Assembly: GCF_000720115.1 (NCBI RefSeq)
Contig: NZ_JOIR01000017.1
Location: 124,001-188,000 of the forward strand
Reading direction: 5' to 3'
Length of the DNA stretch: 64,000 bases
Source of the DNA: Streptomyces sp. NRRL F-2580
GTDB lineage: Bacteria; Actinomycetota; Actinomycetes; Streptomycetales; Streptomycetaceae
Below, in pieces: positions 8,041-16,705 of the stretch. The notes under the pieces were generated by a model that searched no databases, had not been told where the DNA came from, and saw only the letters and a list, made by a program, of their open reading frames with translations. The translations under genes and the position numbers were made by a program. Position 1 is the stretch's first letter; the number at the start of each line of letters is the position of its first letter.

Positions 8041-8405
8041 GGTCCGGTCACCTTCGGGTCGTCGTTGGGCATGACAGCCGTTGCCCTGGCCGGTTCGAGA
8101 GACAGCCCGGGGATGATCGAGTTGATGCGGATGGTCACGGTCGCGGTGACCGCGTCGCCCCCTCCGGGCACGCTGACGGTCGCCGGGAGCCCTTCGCGGA
8201 TGGCGGCGTATCCGGCGGCCTCCCCCCGTCCCGGGTGCTGGGCCTCCACGCGCGCCGCCGTACGGGCGGCGGTGTCCGCCTGCTCGTGGACGTACGCGAC
8301 CCAGCCGAGCTGGATCGCGCACAGTGCGACGAACAGCAGGATGGGCACGAAGCCGATGTACTCCAGGGCCACTTGCCCCCGGTCGGAACGGATGCGCCGC
8401 CTCAC
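8037..8405 (-). CDS. TadE-like pseudopilin (first copy)
   Basis: A 122-residue TadE-family protein. A basic N-terminus ends in the prepilin-like context RG/QVALEYIGF with Glu at +5, followed by a transmembrane helix (about 15-38) and an extracytoplasmic domain with the EQADTAARTAARVEA helix. TadE proteins are minor pilins needed for Tad pilus assembly. The GTG start at 8405 sits 1 bp after the second TadE gene, and the 3' end overlaps tadA. A second TadE gene in tandem is usual in actinobacterial Tad loci. Confidence 0.87.
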   Translation of the reverse strand: MRRRIRSDRGQVALEYIGFVPILLFVALCAIQLGWVAYVHEQADTAARTAARVEAQHPGRGEAAGYAAIREGLPATVSVPGGGDAVTATVTIRINSIIPGLSLEPARATAVMPNDDPKVTGP

Positions 8406-8406
8406 G

Positions 8407-8766
8407 TCACTTCGCCTCCTTCTCCAACGCCGCGCCGCCGGTGCCGTCGATCTCGCCGAAGTCGAGGCCCGGGAAGAGGACCGGGATCCCCAGGGTGACC
8501 TTCACCTGGTAGATGTCCCCGGACTTCCCGCACTTCACCTTGAGATTCCACGCGTCCCCGATGTGCTCCTTCGCCGCCGCCTGGCAGGCCGCGTCCCCCG
8601 TCACCGCCCCCGCCCGCGCCCCCTCGTCCGCCGCGTTGCCCGCCAGGGAGAACGCGTAGCCGATCAGGACGCACTCCCACACCGCCGCCACGAGCAGCAG
8701 GATCAGCGGGACCATGCCGACGAACTCGATCGCCACCTGGCCCCGGTCCCCTCTCCGGGCGGCCAT
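8407..8766 (-). CDS. TadE-like pseudopilin (second copy)
   Basis: A 119-residue TadE-family protein with RG/QVAIEFVGM (Glu at +5), a hydrophobic helix (about 13-37) and the NAADEGARAGAV segment. Two cysteines in the outer domain (DAACQ and KVKCGK) could form a disulfide. It starts at an ATG 3 bp after the tadZ stop. Its sequence is only loosely similar to the first TadE copy, so it is not a recent duplicate. Both are expected to be minor pilins or assembly factors. Confidence 0.87.
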   Translation of the reverse strand: MAARRGDRGQVAIEFVGMVPLILLLVAAVWECVLIGYAFSLAGNAADEGARAGAVTGDAACQAAAKEHIGDAWNLKVKCGKSGDIYQVKVTLGIPVLFPGLDFGEIDGTGGAALEKEAK

Positions 8767-8769
8767 CCG

Positions 8770-10041
8770 TCAGCCCTCCCGGCCGCGGCGCAGGCGGGAC
8801 ACGGCGCCGGCGGCGCGTACGGCGACCGCCGCGCCCGGGGCGGCGGGGGCCGCGGCGGTGTCCGGGGCCGCGAGGAGGCCGAGTTCGCCCGCCAGCGTCC
8901 ACAGGGCCTGCTTGACCGTCGAGCGGTTGTCGAGGTCCTGGACCCGGCCCGCGTCCACCACCGCCTGGAGTTCCTTGAAGGCGGCCGGGACCGGGGTGCG
9001 GGTGGCGCGGGTCTTGGTGATCTTCTCGATCAGGGCGGGCTGGATCTCCGTGTGCTTGCTCCAGCGGTTGACGACCATCGCGGTGTCCTCCGCCTTGCGC
9101 ACCTGGAGGCGTTCCCACATCCGGACCATCCGCTTCGCCGCCCGTACCGCGACCACGTCCGGGGTGGTGACCAGCACCGCCATGTCCGCCATCTCCACCG
9201 CGGCGGCGTTCGCGCCGGTCACCTGGGTGCCGCAGTCGATGACGACGAGTTCGTAGCGGCTGCGCAGGGCCCCGACGATGTGCCGGGCGGCGCGGTCGTC
9301 GACCTCCTCGCCCCGCTCCCCGTCGGCCGGGGCCAGCAGCAGCGCCAGGCCCGTGCGGTCGTCGTACACGGCGTCCTGGAGGACCCGCGGGGAGATGTCC
9401 TGGATCCCGGCGAGGTCGGCGATCGAGCGGCGGAACTGCACGTCGAGGTACGAGCCCACGTCCCCCGCCTGGAGGTCCATGTCGACCAGTGCCGTACGCC
9501 GTCCCGAGGCGGCCGCGGCCAGCGCGAACTGGACGGCGGTGAAGGTGGTGCCGACCCCGCCCTTGGCTCCGGTGACCGTGACCACGCGGCCGCCCGGCCC
9601 CGTGAACACGTCGGCGGCCGAGCCCTTGCCGAGGTGGCGGCGTACGCCCACGGACCACTGGGCGGCGGCCTGGACGCGGGCGGCGAGTTCCTCGTAGGAG
9701 AGCGGGAGGCCGATCAGGCCGCGCGCGCCCGAGTCCATGGCGGCGGAGAAGAGCGCCGGGCCGGCGTCGGAGGAGACCAGGACGACGCCCACCGCCGGGA
9801 AGCGCAGGGCGACTTCGCGGATCAGCTCCAGGGCGGGCACCGGGCCGATGCGCTCGTGGACGAGGACGACCTCGGGCAGTTCGTCGATGGAGTCGACGGC
9901 CAGCCGGGCGAGCGTGTCCAGCAGCGAGGTCGAATCGGGGACCGGTGCGGCCGGCTCCGCCGACGGGAGCTGGCTGAGGAGGGTGGAAAGGGCACGCGCG
10001 GCGTCCGGGTCGCCGACCGCGGGGAGGATTCGGGTGGTCAT
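8770..10041 (-). CDS. tadZ: TadZ/CpaE-like ParA-type ATPase
   Basis: A 423-residue protein. Residues about 1-135 form a receiver-like domain without a clear phospho-Asp (VVLVHERIGP, GARGLIGLPLSYEEL). Residues about 150-390 form a MinD/ParA-type ATPase with a deviant Walker A KGGVGTT, LVDMDLQAGD, and Walker B-like ELVVIDCGTQ. TadZ proteins localise the Tad machine at the pole. The C-terminus is Ala/Pro-rich and basic. It lies 10 bp after the CpaB-like gene in the same transcript. Confidence 0.88.
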   Translation of the reverse strand: MTTRILPAVGDPDAARALSTLLSQLPSAEPAAPVPDSTSLLDTLARLAVDSIDELPEVVLVHERIGPVPALELIREVALRFPAVGVVLVSSDAGPALFSAAMDSGARGLIGLPLSYEELAARVQAAAQWSVGVRRHLGKGSAADVFTGPGGRVVTVTGAKGGVGTTFTAVQFALAAAASGRRTALVDMDLQAGDVGSYLDVQFRRSIADLAGIQDISPRVLQDAVYDDRTGLALLLAPADGERGEEVDDRAARHIVGALRSRYELVVIDCGTQVTGANAAAVEMADMAVLVTTPDVVAVRAAKRMVRMWERLQVRKAEDTAMVVNRWSKHTEIQPALIEKITKTRATRTPVPAAFKELQAVVDAGRVQDLDNRSTVKQALWTLAGELGLLAAPDTAAAPAAPGAAVAVRAAGAVSRLRRGREG

Positions 10042-10051
10042 CCGTGATGCC

Positions 10052-10756
10052 TCACTTGTCCCCGTCGAGGGTGTACGTACGGTCGCCCGGGGCGGGTGCC
10101 GAGTCGGTGCCGGGGGCCACCAGGGCCAGGCGTACGTGTTCCGCGAAGGACTCGGCGTACGCGACGCGCTGGGTGTCCTTGGTGTTCAGGGCGAAGGTGA
10201 TCGGGACCGCCTCGGCGGGGCCCTTGCGGTCGCTGTCCTTGGCTTCGAGGGCGGTGAGCCGGCCGACGCCCAGGACGCGGGCGTTGGCGACGATGATCAC
10301 CGACCGCGAGGGGTCGGTGTCCTTGGCGCCCTTGAAGGTGGCGATGATGTTGACCTTGGCGCCGGAGGTGATCTTGCCGGCCACGCCCGTCGCCGCGTCG
10401 ATCATGATGGCGATCTCCTGCTCGCCGGGCTGGAGCTGTGGACGGTCGACGAACATGTCCGCCTGGAGCAGCGAGCCCTTCTTCAGGGTGGTGAGGGCGA
10501 TCTTGTCCTTGAGCGCGCCGAGGTCGGTGACGGCGGTCTCGGACAACCAGCGCTTGGGGATCCGCACTTCCTCGAACTGCCCGGCGGCGAGCGGGCTGTA
10601 CGGTGCTATGTCGCCCTTGGCGCGGTACGCCACGACCTCGGCACCGACCTTGGAGTTGACGTCGCCGATCACCACGAGGACTCCGGCGAAGGCCCCCAGG
10701 GCACACAGGACCGACAGGAGCAGCAGGATGACGCCGCGGCGCTGGCGTGAGTTCAT
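10052..10756 (-). CDS. CpaB/RcpC-like SAF-domain pilus protein
   Basis: A 234-residue protein with one N-terminal transmembrane helix (9-31) and an SAF domain (about 38-105, VAYRAKGDIAPYSPLAAGQF, LKKGSLLQADMFV). A second beta-rich module (SGAKVNIIATFKGAK) is typical of CpaB/RcpC proteins, which sit at the envelope end of Tad machines and contact the polysaccharide or outer channel. In Gram-positive hosts its partner secretin is absent, so the exact role is uncertain. It is the second gene of the run. Confidence 0.83.
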   Translation of the reverse strand: MNSRQRRGVILLLLSVLCALGAFAGVLVVIGDVNSKVGAEVVAYRAKGDIAPYSPLAAGQFEEVRIPKRWLSETAVTDLGALKDKIALTTLKKGSLLQADMFVDRPQLQPGEQEIAIMIDAATGVAGKITSGAKVNIIATFKGAKDTDPSRSVIIVANARVLGVGRLTALEAKDSDRKGPAEAVPITFALNTKDTQRVAYAESFAEHVRLALVAPGTDSAPAPGDRTYTLDGDK

Positions 10757-10804
10757 CGGTCTTCCTACCTCGCCGTTCTTCGTTCGTTCGCAGGAGTCGG
10801 TCGG

Positions 10805-11695
10805 TCAGGGTCTGGATCGGGCGGTGCTCGCCGGGGGCGGTGGCGCGGCGGGCGCGGCCGTGAGCGGGGCGGCGCAGAAGCCGCAGCGGTCGCCGATGAG
10901 TTCGAGGCCGCACCAGCGGCACTGCTCGCGGCGGACCGAGGCGACCAGCTGGTAGAGCACGGACAGGTCCGGGATGCCGGCGGCGAACTCGACGAGCTTC
11001 TGGGTGCCCCACCAGCCGGGCGAGCCGGCCGGCAGCGGGTTCTCCATGACGCCCTGCACCTGCCAGGCGGGGGCGAGTTCGGCCGTGACCCAGTCGGAGG
11101 TGAGCTGGCCGCGGGCGAAGGTGAGCTGCGTGGCGAAGCCGGGTCCGGCGGGCACCGCGGCCGAGGCCTGCGCCCCGGCGGCCCCGAGCTTGGCCAGGTG
11201 CGGCGTCGGGTGGGCCAGTACGGCGAACTGAGCGCTCGGCGACCAGGACCTGGCGTGCGCCCCCAGCCCGACCGGGACCCGGACCCGGTCGAGCTTGGCG
11301 ACCGAGCCCAGCAGGGCGCCCGCGTAGACGTAGTGGGACAGCAGCCGGGCCGCGGAGGCGATGATCCCGGGGCTGAAGTCGCAGACACTGAGCTGGCGCA
11401 GCTGACGGACCAGCAGAGCCGTTCCCAGCGGCGGCAGATCGATGCCGAGGAGCGCGATCCGGTCGGTCTCCAGGATGGCGCGTACGGTGTGCAGCCGCTG
11501 GACGGTGGCGCGCGGGAGCCAGGGCGGCACGAGGGCCACGAGATGGCCGTGCCGCTCCAGCAGCGCGCCGGTCTCGGCGAGCGCGCCCTCCAGGTCGAGC
11601 TGCTCGGGCGGGTGCAGCACGGCGGCCCCGGGCGTGTGCCGGTCAGGGGCCGGAAGTACCAGATCGGCGCTGGTGACAGCGATGGCGGTCGGCAC
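10805..11695 (-). CDS. Tad-associated conserved protein with C-terminal zinc ribbon
   Basis: A 296-residue soluble protein from a GTG at 11695 with GGGGGAA 9 bp before it. No enzyme motif is seen in the first 240 residues, which alternate hydrophobic strands and helices. The C-terminus carries two CXXC-type knuckles (CRWCG, then CGFC), enough for one zinc ribbon, followed by a Pro/Ala tail. It is the first gene of the Tad transcript (48 bp before the CpaB-like gene), so it is probably a locus-specific cytoplasmic factor. The family is not recognised. Confidence 0.65.
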   Translation of the reverse strand: MPTAIAVTSADLVLPAPDRHTPGAAVLHPPEQLDLEGALAETGALLERHGHLVALVPPWLPRATVQRLHTVRAILETDRIALLGIDLPPLGTALLVRQLRQLSVCDFSPGIIASAARLLSHYVYAGALLGSVAKLDRVRVPVGLGAHARSWSPSAQFAVLAHPTPHLAKLGAAGAQASAAVPAGPGFATQLTFARGQLTSDWVTAELAPAWQVQGVMENPLPAGSPGWWGTQKLVEFAAGIPDLSVLYQLVASVRREQCRWCGLELIGDRCGFCAAPLTAAPAAPPPPASTARSRP

Positions 11696-12068
11696 GTGAA
11701 TTCCCCCGTTCCCCCACGTTCACCCGTGTGCCACGGGCCCGTCGCGCGCCGGACGCGAAGACGCCGCGCACGCGCACGCACTGCGCGACCGCAAACGATC
11801 GACGAGCTTCCCCCTTGCCTCAGCACCATATCCGCGTCACCCCAGGCGGGGCAGGGCCTTGCCGATTCCCGTGCGGCCGCCCTCTGTCACAGGTGGCGGG
11901 AAACCCGGACAACAGGGATCGGCCCTTCAGTCATTTCAAGCCACATCGCAAAGACTCTTGACACGAGGATTGGTCTGGACCAACTTGGCAGCGCACGCCT
12001 TGAGTTCGGACCCACCCCACCCGGTCCCCCTCTCCCTTCACCACCTTCCTCCCCCCACCGGAGCCCAC
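11696..12068. other. Divergent intergenic region, Tad operon / chitinase
   Basis: 373 bp without a gene. It must hold the promoter for the minus-strand Tad run, for which no clear -10/-35 pair is seen, and the chitinase promoter. The latter has a TTGACA at 11958-11963 and the DasR-type box just downstream. The rest is C-rich leader before the chitinase GTG. Confidence 0.6.
11969..11984 (+). promoter_or_regulatory. DasR-responsive element (dre) of the chitinase gene
   Basis: ATTGGTCTGGACCAAC contains the palindromic core TGGTCTGGACCA, matching the DasR consensus ACTGGTCTAGACCACT at 12 of 16 positions. It starts 5 bp after a TTGACA box and so overlaps the spacer and -10 region of the putative promoter, as in other Streptomyces chitinase genes. 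DasR is the GntR-family GlcNAc regulator. Repression relieved by aminosugar phosphates is expected. Confidence 0.82.
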
Positions 12069-13769
12069 GTGAACCGCATACGCTCCCTCGTCCTCCCGCT
12101 CGCCGCCACCCTCGCCGCGGGCGGCCTGACGGCCCTCGCCGCCGGTACCGCACAGGCCGCGGACGTCAACGTCGCCCGCAACGGCGGCTTCGAGTCGGGC
12201 CTCGCCAACTGGTCCTGCACCGGCGGAACCGGCGCCTCCGTCTCCTCGCCCGTGTACGCCGGAGCCGGCGCCCTCAAGGGCACCCCGGCCGGACAGGACA
12301 ACGCCCGCTGTAGTCAGACCGTCACAGTCAAGCCGAACTCGACCTACACGCTCAGCACGCAGGTCCAGGGCAGCTACGTCTACCTCGGCGCGACCGGGAC
12401 CGGCACCCAGGACGTGTCCACCTGGACCCCCGGATCGGGCGCCGGCTGGCAGAAGCTCTCCACCACCTTCACCACCGGGCCGAGCACCACCCAGGTCACG
12501 GTCTACACGCACGGCTGGTACGGCCAGCCGGCCTACGTCGTCGACGAGTTCAGCGTCTTCGGACCGGACGGCGGCGGCGGCACGGACCCCGGTCCGAGCG
12601 TCCCGGGAGCCCCCGCGGGGACCGCGGTTTCCGGCCAGAGCGCGAGCGCTCTCACCCTTTCGTGGAACGCGGTCGGCGGGGCCGCCGGCTACTACGTGTA
12701 TCAGGACGGCGTCCGCGTCCAGACCGTCACCTCCGGCGCCTCGACCCAGATCACCGGGCTCGCCGCCTCGACCTCGTACTCCTTCCAGGTGAGCGCGTAC
12801 AACGCCGCGGGCGAGGGCGCCAAGTCCGCTCCGGTCACCGGCACCACGACCGGCACCGGCCCCGGGCCGGGTCCCGGGCCGGCCGTCCCCAAGCACGCCC
12901 TGACCGGCTACTGGCAGAATTTCAACAACGGCGCGACCGTCCAGAAGATCTCCGACGTCTCCGCGCAGTACGACATCATCGCCGTCTCCTTCGCCGACGC
13001 GACCACCACGCCCGGCGCCATCGCCTTCAACCTCGACTCGGCCGGCCTCGGCGGTTACACGGTCGCCCAGTTCAAGGCCGACGTCGCCGCGAAGAAGGCG
13101 GCCGGCAAGTCGGTCATCCTCTCCATCGGCGGCGAGAAGGGGACCATCTCGGTCAACGACTCGGCCTCCGCGAACAACCTCGCGAACTCCGCGTACGCCC
13201 TGATGCAGGAGTACGGCTTCACCGGCATCGACATCGACCTGGAGAACGGCCTCAACCCGACCTACATGACGCAGGCGCTGCGCTCGCTGTCCGCGAAGGC
13301 CGGCCCGTCGCTGGTCATCACCATGGCCCCGCAGACCATCGACATGCAGTCCACGCAGGGCGGCTACTTCAAGACGGCGCTGGGCATCAAGGACATCCTC
13401 ACCGTCGTCAACATGCAGTACTACAACAGCGGCTCGATGAACGGCTGCGACGGCAAGGTCTACTCCCAGGGCTCGGTGGACTTCCTCACCGCGCTCGCCT
13501 GCATCCAGCTGGAGGGCGGCCTCGACCCCTCCCAGGTGGGCATCGGCGTCCCCGCCTCGCCGAGCGGCGCGGGCAGCGGCTACGTCTCCCCGACCATCGT
13601 CAACAACGCCCTGGACTGCCTGGCCAGGGGGACGAACTGCGGGTCCTTCAAGCCGTCGAAGACCTACCCGGGGCTGCGCGGTGCGATGACCTGGTCGACC
13701 AACTGGGACGCCAAGGCGGGTAGTGCTTGGTCGAACTCGGTGGGTCCCAAGGTCCACGGGCTCCCGTAG
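12069..13769 (+). CDS. Secreted GH18 chitinase with CBM and fibronectin III domains
   Basis: A 566-residue exported enzyme from a GTG start. It has a signal peptide (1-31, ending AQAAD), a carbohydrate-binding beta-sandwich (about 35-165), a Gly-rich linker, a fibronectin type III domain (about 180-260), a Pro-Gly linker, and a GH18 barrel (about 275-560). The SIGG motif is at 352-355, and the catalytic DxDxE is intact as D388-I-D390-L-E392 in GFTGIDIDLEN. It hydrolyses chitin with retention through a substrate-assisted oxazolinium step. The upstream dre box places it in the DasR/GlcNAc regulon. Confidence 0.93.
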   Translation: MNRIRSLVLPLAATLAAGGLTALAAGTAQAADVNVARNGGFESGLANWSCTGGTGASVSSPVYAGAGALKGTPAGQDNARCSQTVTVKPNSTYTLSTQVQGSYVYLGATGTGTQDVSTWTPGSGAGWQKLSTTFTTGPSTTQVTVYTHGWYGQPAYVVDEFSVFGPDGGGGTDPGPSVPGAPAGTAVSGQSASALTLSWNAVGGAAGYYVYQDGVRVQTVTSGASTQITGLAASTSYSFQVSAYNAAGEGAKSAPVTGTTTGTGPGPGPGPAVPKHALTGYWQNFNNGATVQKISDVSAQYDIIAVSFADATTTPGAIAFNLDSAGLGGYTVAQFKADVAAKKAAGKSVILSIGGEKGTISVNDSASANNLANSAYALMQEYGFTGIDIDLENGLNPTYMTQALRSLSAKAGPSLVITMAPQTIDMQSTQGGYFKTALGIKDILTVVNMQYYNSGSMNGCDGKVYSQGSVDFLTALACIQLEGGLDPSQVGIGVPASPSGAGSGYVSPTIVNNALDCLARGTNCGSFKPSKTYPGLRGAMTWSTNWDAKAGSAWSNSVGPKVHGLP

Positions 13770-13892
13770 GCGGTACGTCTGGGGGTGGCCGGATCGGTAC
13801 GGCCCGCACGGCGGGTCCTTGACCGGGACATGCCATGAGAGCACGCTGTGCGCGTCCGCACGGCTACCCCCCACTCCCACCCAGGAGAACGC

Positions 13893-15224
13893 ATGCGGCT
13901 CCACACCCGCCGGAGGGCCGCCGTCACGGCGGCCCTACTGGCGCTCGCGCTGGGCGCACCCGCCTACGGCATGAGCGCGACGGCATCGCCACCGCCCACC
14001 CCGTCCACCGCCACCCAGGACGAGGCCATCGTCCAGTACCGGATCCACGGCCCCTCCACCCCGGCCGACCGCACCGCCCTGCTCCGTACGGGCGTCTCGA
14101 TCGACGAGGTGGACGACCACACGGTCGTGGTCAGCGCGGACACCATGCAGGCGAAGAACCTGCGCGCGCTCGGTTACCGGCTGACCGCGCTGCCCGGCCC
14201 GCCGGACCGCTCCGTGCCCGGCATCGCGGCCAGCCCGATGGACTTCCCCTCGGCGGACTCGAAGTACCACAACTACGCCGAGATGAACACGGAGATCGAC
14301 CAGCGCATCGCCCAGTACCCGGGCATCATGAGCAAGCGGGTGATCGGGAAGTCGTACCAGGGCCGGGACCTCATCGCCATCAAGATCAGCGACAACGTCG
14401 CGACCGACGAGGCCGAGCCCGAGGTGCTCTTCACCCACCACCAGCACGCCCGTGAGCACCTGACCGTCGAGATGGCGCTCTACCTGCTCAAGGAGTTCGG
14501 CTCCAAGTACGGCACCGACTCCCGGGTCACCAACGCCGTCAACAGCCGCGAGATCTGGATCGTCCCGGACCTCAACCCGGACGGCGGCGAGTACGACATC
14601 GCCACCGGCTCCTACCGCTCCTGGCGCAAGAACCGCCAGCCCAACAGCGGATCCTCGTACGTCGGCACGGACGAGAACCGGAACTGGAACTACAAGTGGG
14701 GCTGCTGTGGCGGCTCCAGCAGCAGCAAGAGCTCCGAGACCTACCGTGGCGCGGCCGCCGAGTCGGCGCCCGAGGTGAAGGTCGTCTCGGACTTCGTCCG
14801 CAGCCGGGTGATCGGCGGCAAGCAGCAGATCACGGCCGCGATCGACTTCCACACGTACAGCGAACTGGTCCTGTGGCCCTTCGGCTGGACCTACAACGAC
14901 ACCGCTCCGGGCCTGACCGCCGACGACCTCGCCGTCTACAAGAAGATCGGCACGAGCATGGCGGCGAGCAACGGCTACACGCCGGAGCAGTCGAGCGACC
15001 TGTACATCACCGACGGCACGATCGACGACTGGCTGTGGGGCAACCAGAAGATCTTCGCCTACACCTTCGAGATGTACCCGGAGAGCGGCGGGGGCGGCTT
15101 CTACCCGCCGGACGAGGTGATCGACCGCGAGACCGCGCGGAACAAGGACGCCGTGCTCCAGCTGCTGGAGAACGCGGACTGCATGTACCGCTCGATCGGC
15201 AAGGAAGCGCAGTACTGCTCGTAG
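13893..15224 (+). CDS. Secreted M14 zinc carboxypeptidase
   Basis: A 443-residue exported enzyme with a strong AGGAGAA site before the ATG at 13893. A signal peptide (1-32) and a propeptide-like region (about 35-110) precede the M14 catalytic domain (about 122-440). The zinc motif H185-A-R-E188, the [10 protein letters not shown] and KNRQPN substrate-binding segments, the third zinc His in DFHTYSE and the catalytic Glu in TFEMYP are all present. It should remove C-terminal residues from extracellular peptides. It lies 123 bp after the chitinase gene on the same strand, probably with its own promoter. Confidence 0.92.
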   Translation: MRLHTRRRAAVTAALLALALGAPAYGMSATASPPPTPSTATQDEAIVQYRIHGPSTPADRTALLRTGVSIDEVDDHTVVVSADTMQAKNLRALGYRLTALPGPPDRSVPGIAASPMDFPSADSKYHNYAEMNTEIDQRIAQYPGIMSKRVIGKSYQGRDLIAIKISDNVATDEAEPEVLFTHHQHAREHLTVEMALYLLKEFGSKYGTDSRVTNAVNSREIWIVPDLNPDGGEYDIATGSYRSWRKNRQPNSGSSYVGTDENRNWNYKWGCCGGSSSSKSSETYRGAAAESAPEVKVVSDFVRSRVIGGKQQITAAIDFHTYSELVLWPFGWTYNDTAPGLTADDLAVYKKIGTSMAASNGYTPEQSSDLYITDGTIDDWLWGNQKIFAYTFEMYPESGGGGFYPPDEVIDRETARNKDAVLQLLENADCMYRSIGKEAQYCS

Positions 15225-15236
15225 CGCGCGTGTGAA

Positions 15237-15267
15237 CGGGGCGCCCCGCCGCCAGGGGGGCGCCCCG
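15237..15267. terminator. Bidirectional hairpin terminator
   Basis: CGGGGCGCCCC (15237-15247) pairs with GGGGCGCCCCG (15257-15267) across a 9-nt loop, between the convergent carboxypeptidase and RidA genes. There is no U-tract, as usual in Streptomyces. Confidence 0.65.
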
Positions 15268-15298
15268 CCCGCGTGCCGGCCGCGTGTCCGGCCGCGGC

Positions 15299-15709
15299 TC
15301 AGCCGAGGACGGCGAGGGCGTCGATCTCGACGAGCAGCCCCGCCGGAAGGCCCACGTAGACGGTGGTGCGGGCGGCGGGAACCTCCTTCAGGCCCTGCTC
15401 CTCGAAGTAGGCGTTGTAGATGCCGTTCATCTCGGCGAAGTGCCCGGTGTCGGTGAGGTAGACGCGGATCATCATCACGTCGTCCCAGCTCGCGCCGCCC
15501 GCCTCCAGGACGGAGCGGACGTTCTCCAGCGTCTGGAGGGTCTGCTCGCGCAGCGTCGGCCCGGCGGGGGTGGGCGGCTGCCCGTCGACGTGCGGGAGGA
15601 AGCCGACCTGGCCGGCGACCTGGAGGATGTTCCCCTTGCGCACGCCGTGCGAGAACCTCGCGGGCGGGACGGTGTGGGTGTCGAGGGTGATGGCGGTCTT
15701 CGCGGTCAC
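15299..15709 (-). CDS. RidA/YjgF-family enamine/imine deaminase
   Basis: A 136-residue Rid-family protein. It has the family core, including TLREQTLQTLENVRSVLEAG, MMIRVYLTD with the conserved Arg, and the C-terminal VGLPAGLLVEIDALAV. RidA proteins hydrolyse reactive enamine/imine intermediates released by PLP enzymes. The GTG at 15709 overlaps the IclR stop by 4 bp and has an AGGAGAG site. Its partner PLP enzymes are divergently encoded at 16706, so it likely detoxifies products of D-amino-acid breakdown. Confidence 0.88.
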   Translation of the reverse strand: MTAKTAITLDTHTVPPARFSHGVRKGNILQVAGQVGFLPHVDGQPPTPAGPTLREQTLQTLENVRSVLEAGGASWDDVMMIRVYLTDTGHFAEMNGIYNAYFEEQGLKEVPAARTTVYVGLPAGLLVEIDALAVLG

Positions 15710-16458
15710 GTTCTCTCCTGTGCTCCTGAGTAGTCCTGGCTGATGGCGACGGCGGTACGGAGTACCTGCGGCAGCAGTTCGAGGAGCCCCTCGGCGGAGA
15801 CGACCACGCCGGGCGCGGAGACGGACAGCGCGGCGACGACCCGCCCGTCCGGCCCGTGCACGGGCGCGCCGAGGCAGTTGAGGGACTCCTCGTGCCCGCC
15901 GAGGTCGGTGGCCCAGCCCTGCTCGCGCACTTGGTCCAGCTCGCGGAGGAAGGCGGCGGCGTCCGGGGTGGAGCGGGGGGTGTAGCGGGGGTACTCGATC
16001 CGCTCGGCGAGGGCCCGGCGCTCGGCCTCGGGCAGGTCGGCGAGGAGCAGCTTGGCGACGGCGGCGACCGTGAGGGGGACGGGCCTGCCGATGCGGGAGT
16101 ACATGCGGACGGGGTAGCGGCTGTCGACCTTGTCGACGTACACGACCTCGTCGTCCTGGTGGAGGGCGAGGTGAACGGTGTGGCCGGTGGCCCGGTTGAG
16201 CTCGACGAGGTGGGGGTGCGCGATCTCCCGGACGTCGAGGTTCTCGACGGCCTCGGCGGCGAGCGCGAAGAGCTTCGACCCCAGTCGGTAGCGGCCGTCG
16301 GGCTGGCGGTAGACGAAGCCGTGCTCGTCCAGCGTGCGCAGGAGGCGCAGGGCGGTGCTCTTGTGTACGCCGAGTTCGTCCGCGACCGCCCCCAGGGGGG
16401 CGGGGCCCTTCGCGAGCAGCGGCAGGACCGCGAGTGCCCGTGCCACGGACTGGCTCAT
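15706..16458 (-). CDS. IclR-family transcriptional regulator
   Basis: A 250-residue regulator with an N-terminal winged helix (about 1-65, SQSVARALAVLPLL, VHKSTALRLLRTLDEHGFVY) and an IclR effector domain (about 80-245, YPVRMYSRIGRPVPLTVAAV). The ATG at 16458 is chosen because GGAAGGGG precedes it. The longer in-frame form would start inside the GC-rich repeat zone. It is translationally coupled to ridA and divergent from the D-amino-acid genes. GCAAC half-sites at 16662-16687 are likely its operator. Confidence 0.88.
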   Translation of the reverse strand: MSQSVARALAVLPLLAKGPAPLGAVADELGVHKSTALRLLRTLDEHGFVYRQPDGRYRLGSKLFALAAEAVENLDVREIAHPHLVELNRATGHTVHLALHQDDEVVYVDKVDSRYPVRMYSRIGRPVPLTVAAVAKLLLADLPEAERRALAERIEYPRYTPRSTPDAAAFLRELDQVREQGWATDLGGHEESLNCLGAPVHGPDGRVVAALSVSAPGVVVSAEGLLELLPQVLRTAVAISQDYSGAQERT

Positions 16459-16545
16459 TTGCTCGTCCCCTTCCGTACGCGTCCAGACCAACCCGGCTCC
16501 GCCGGGCTCCGGGCTGCGCCGCACCCGAAAGCGCGCGCCGGCGCA

Positions 16546-16593
16546 GATCCAGCCCGGCCGGCGTTCGAGGCGCGGGGTCCGGGGCGGAGCCCC
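16546..16593. repeat. GC-rich dispersed repeat, GCGTTTGAG family (copy 1)
   Basis: A 48-bp stretch with GCGTTCGAGGCGCGGGGTCC and GGGGCGGAGCCCC, near-identical to 21512-21561 and related to parts of 54073-54230. The 3' half folds as a GC hairpin. It sits in the divergent intergenic region upstream of the IclR gene. Confidence 0.8.
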
Positions 16594-16661
16594 AGCGGCG
16601 GCGCCGCGCCGCGCGTTGACCCGCCGTCACCCGGGATGTTAGACAGCATGCAGCGGCATAC

Positions 16662-16687
16662 GCAACGACCGTTGCACACCACGCAAC
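16662..16687. promoter_or_regulatory. Putative IclR operator upstream of the D-amino-acid genes
   Basis: GCAACGACCGTTGC (16662-16675) is a perfect 6-2-6 palindrome, and a third half-site GCAAC follows at 16683-16687. The cluster ends 18 bp before the ATG at 16706, overlapping the likely promoter. Assignment to the divergent IclR gene is inferred from position. Confidence 0.6.
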
Positions 16688-16705
16688 CCCCCGGGAGGCA
16701 CCCGC

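Noticed and set aside
7087..10047. A 986-codon plus-strand frame opposite tadA to tadZ
   Set aside because: It mirrors well-supported Tad genes on the other strand, has shadow-type composition, and no start with a ribosome site.
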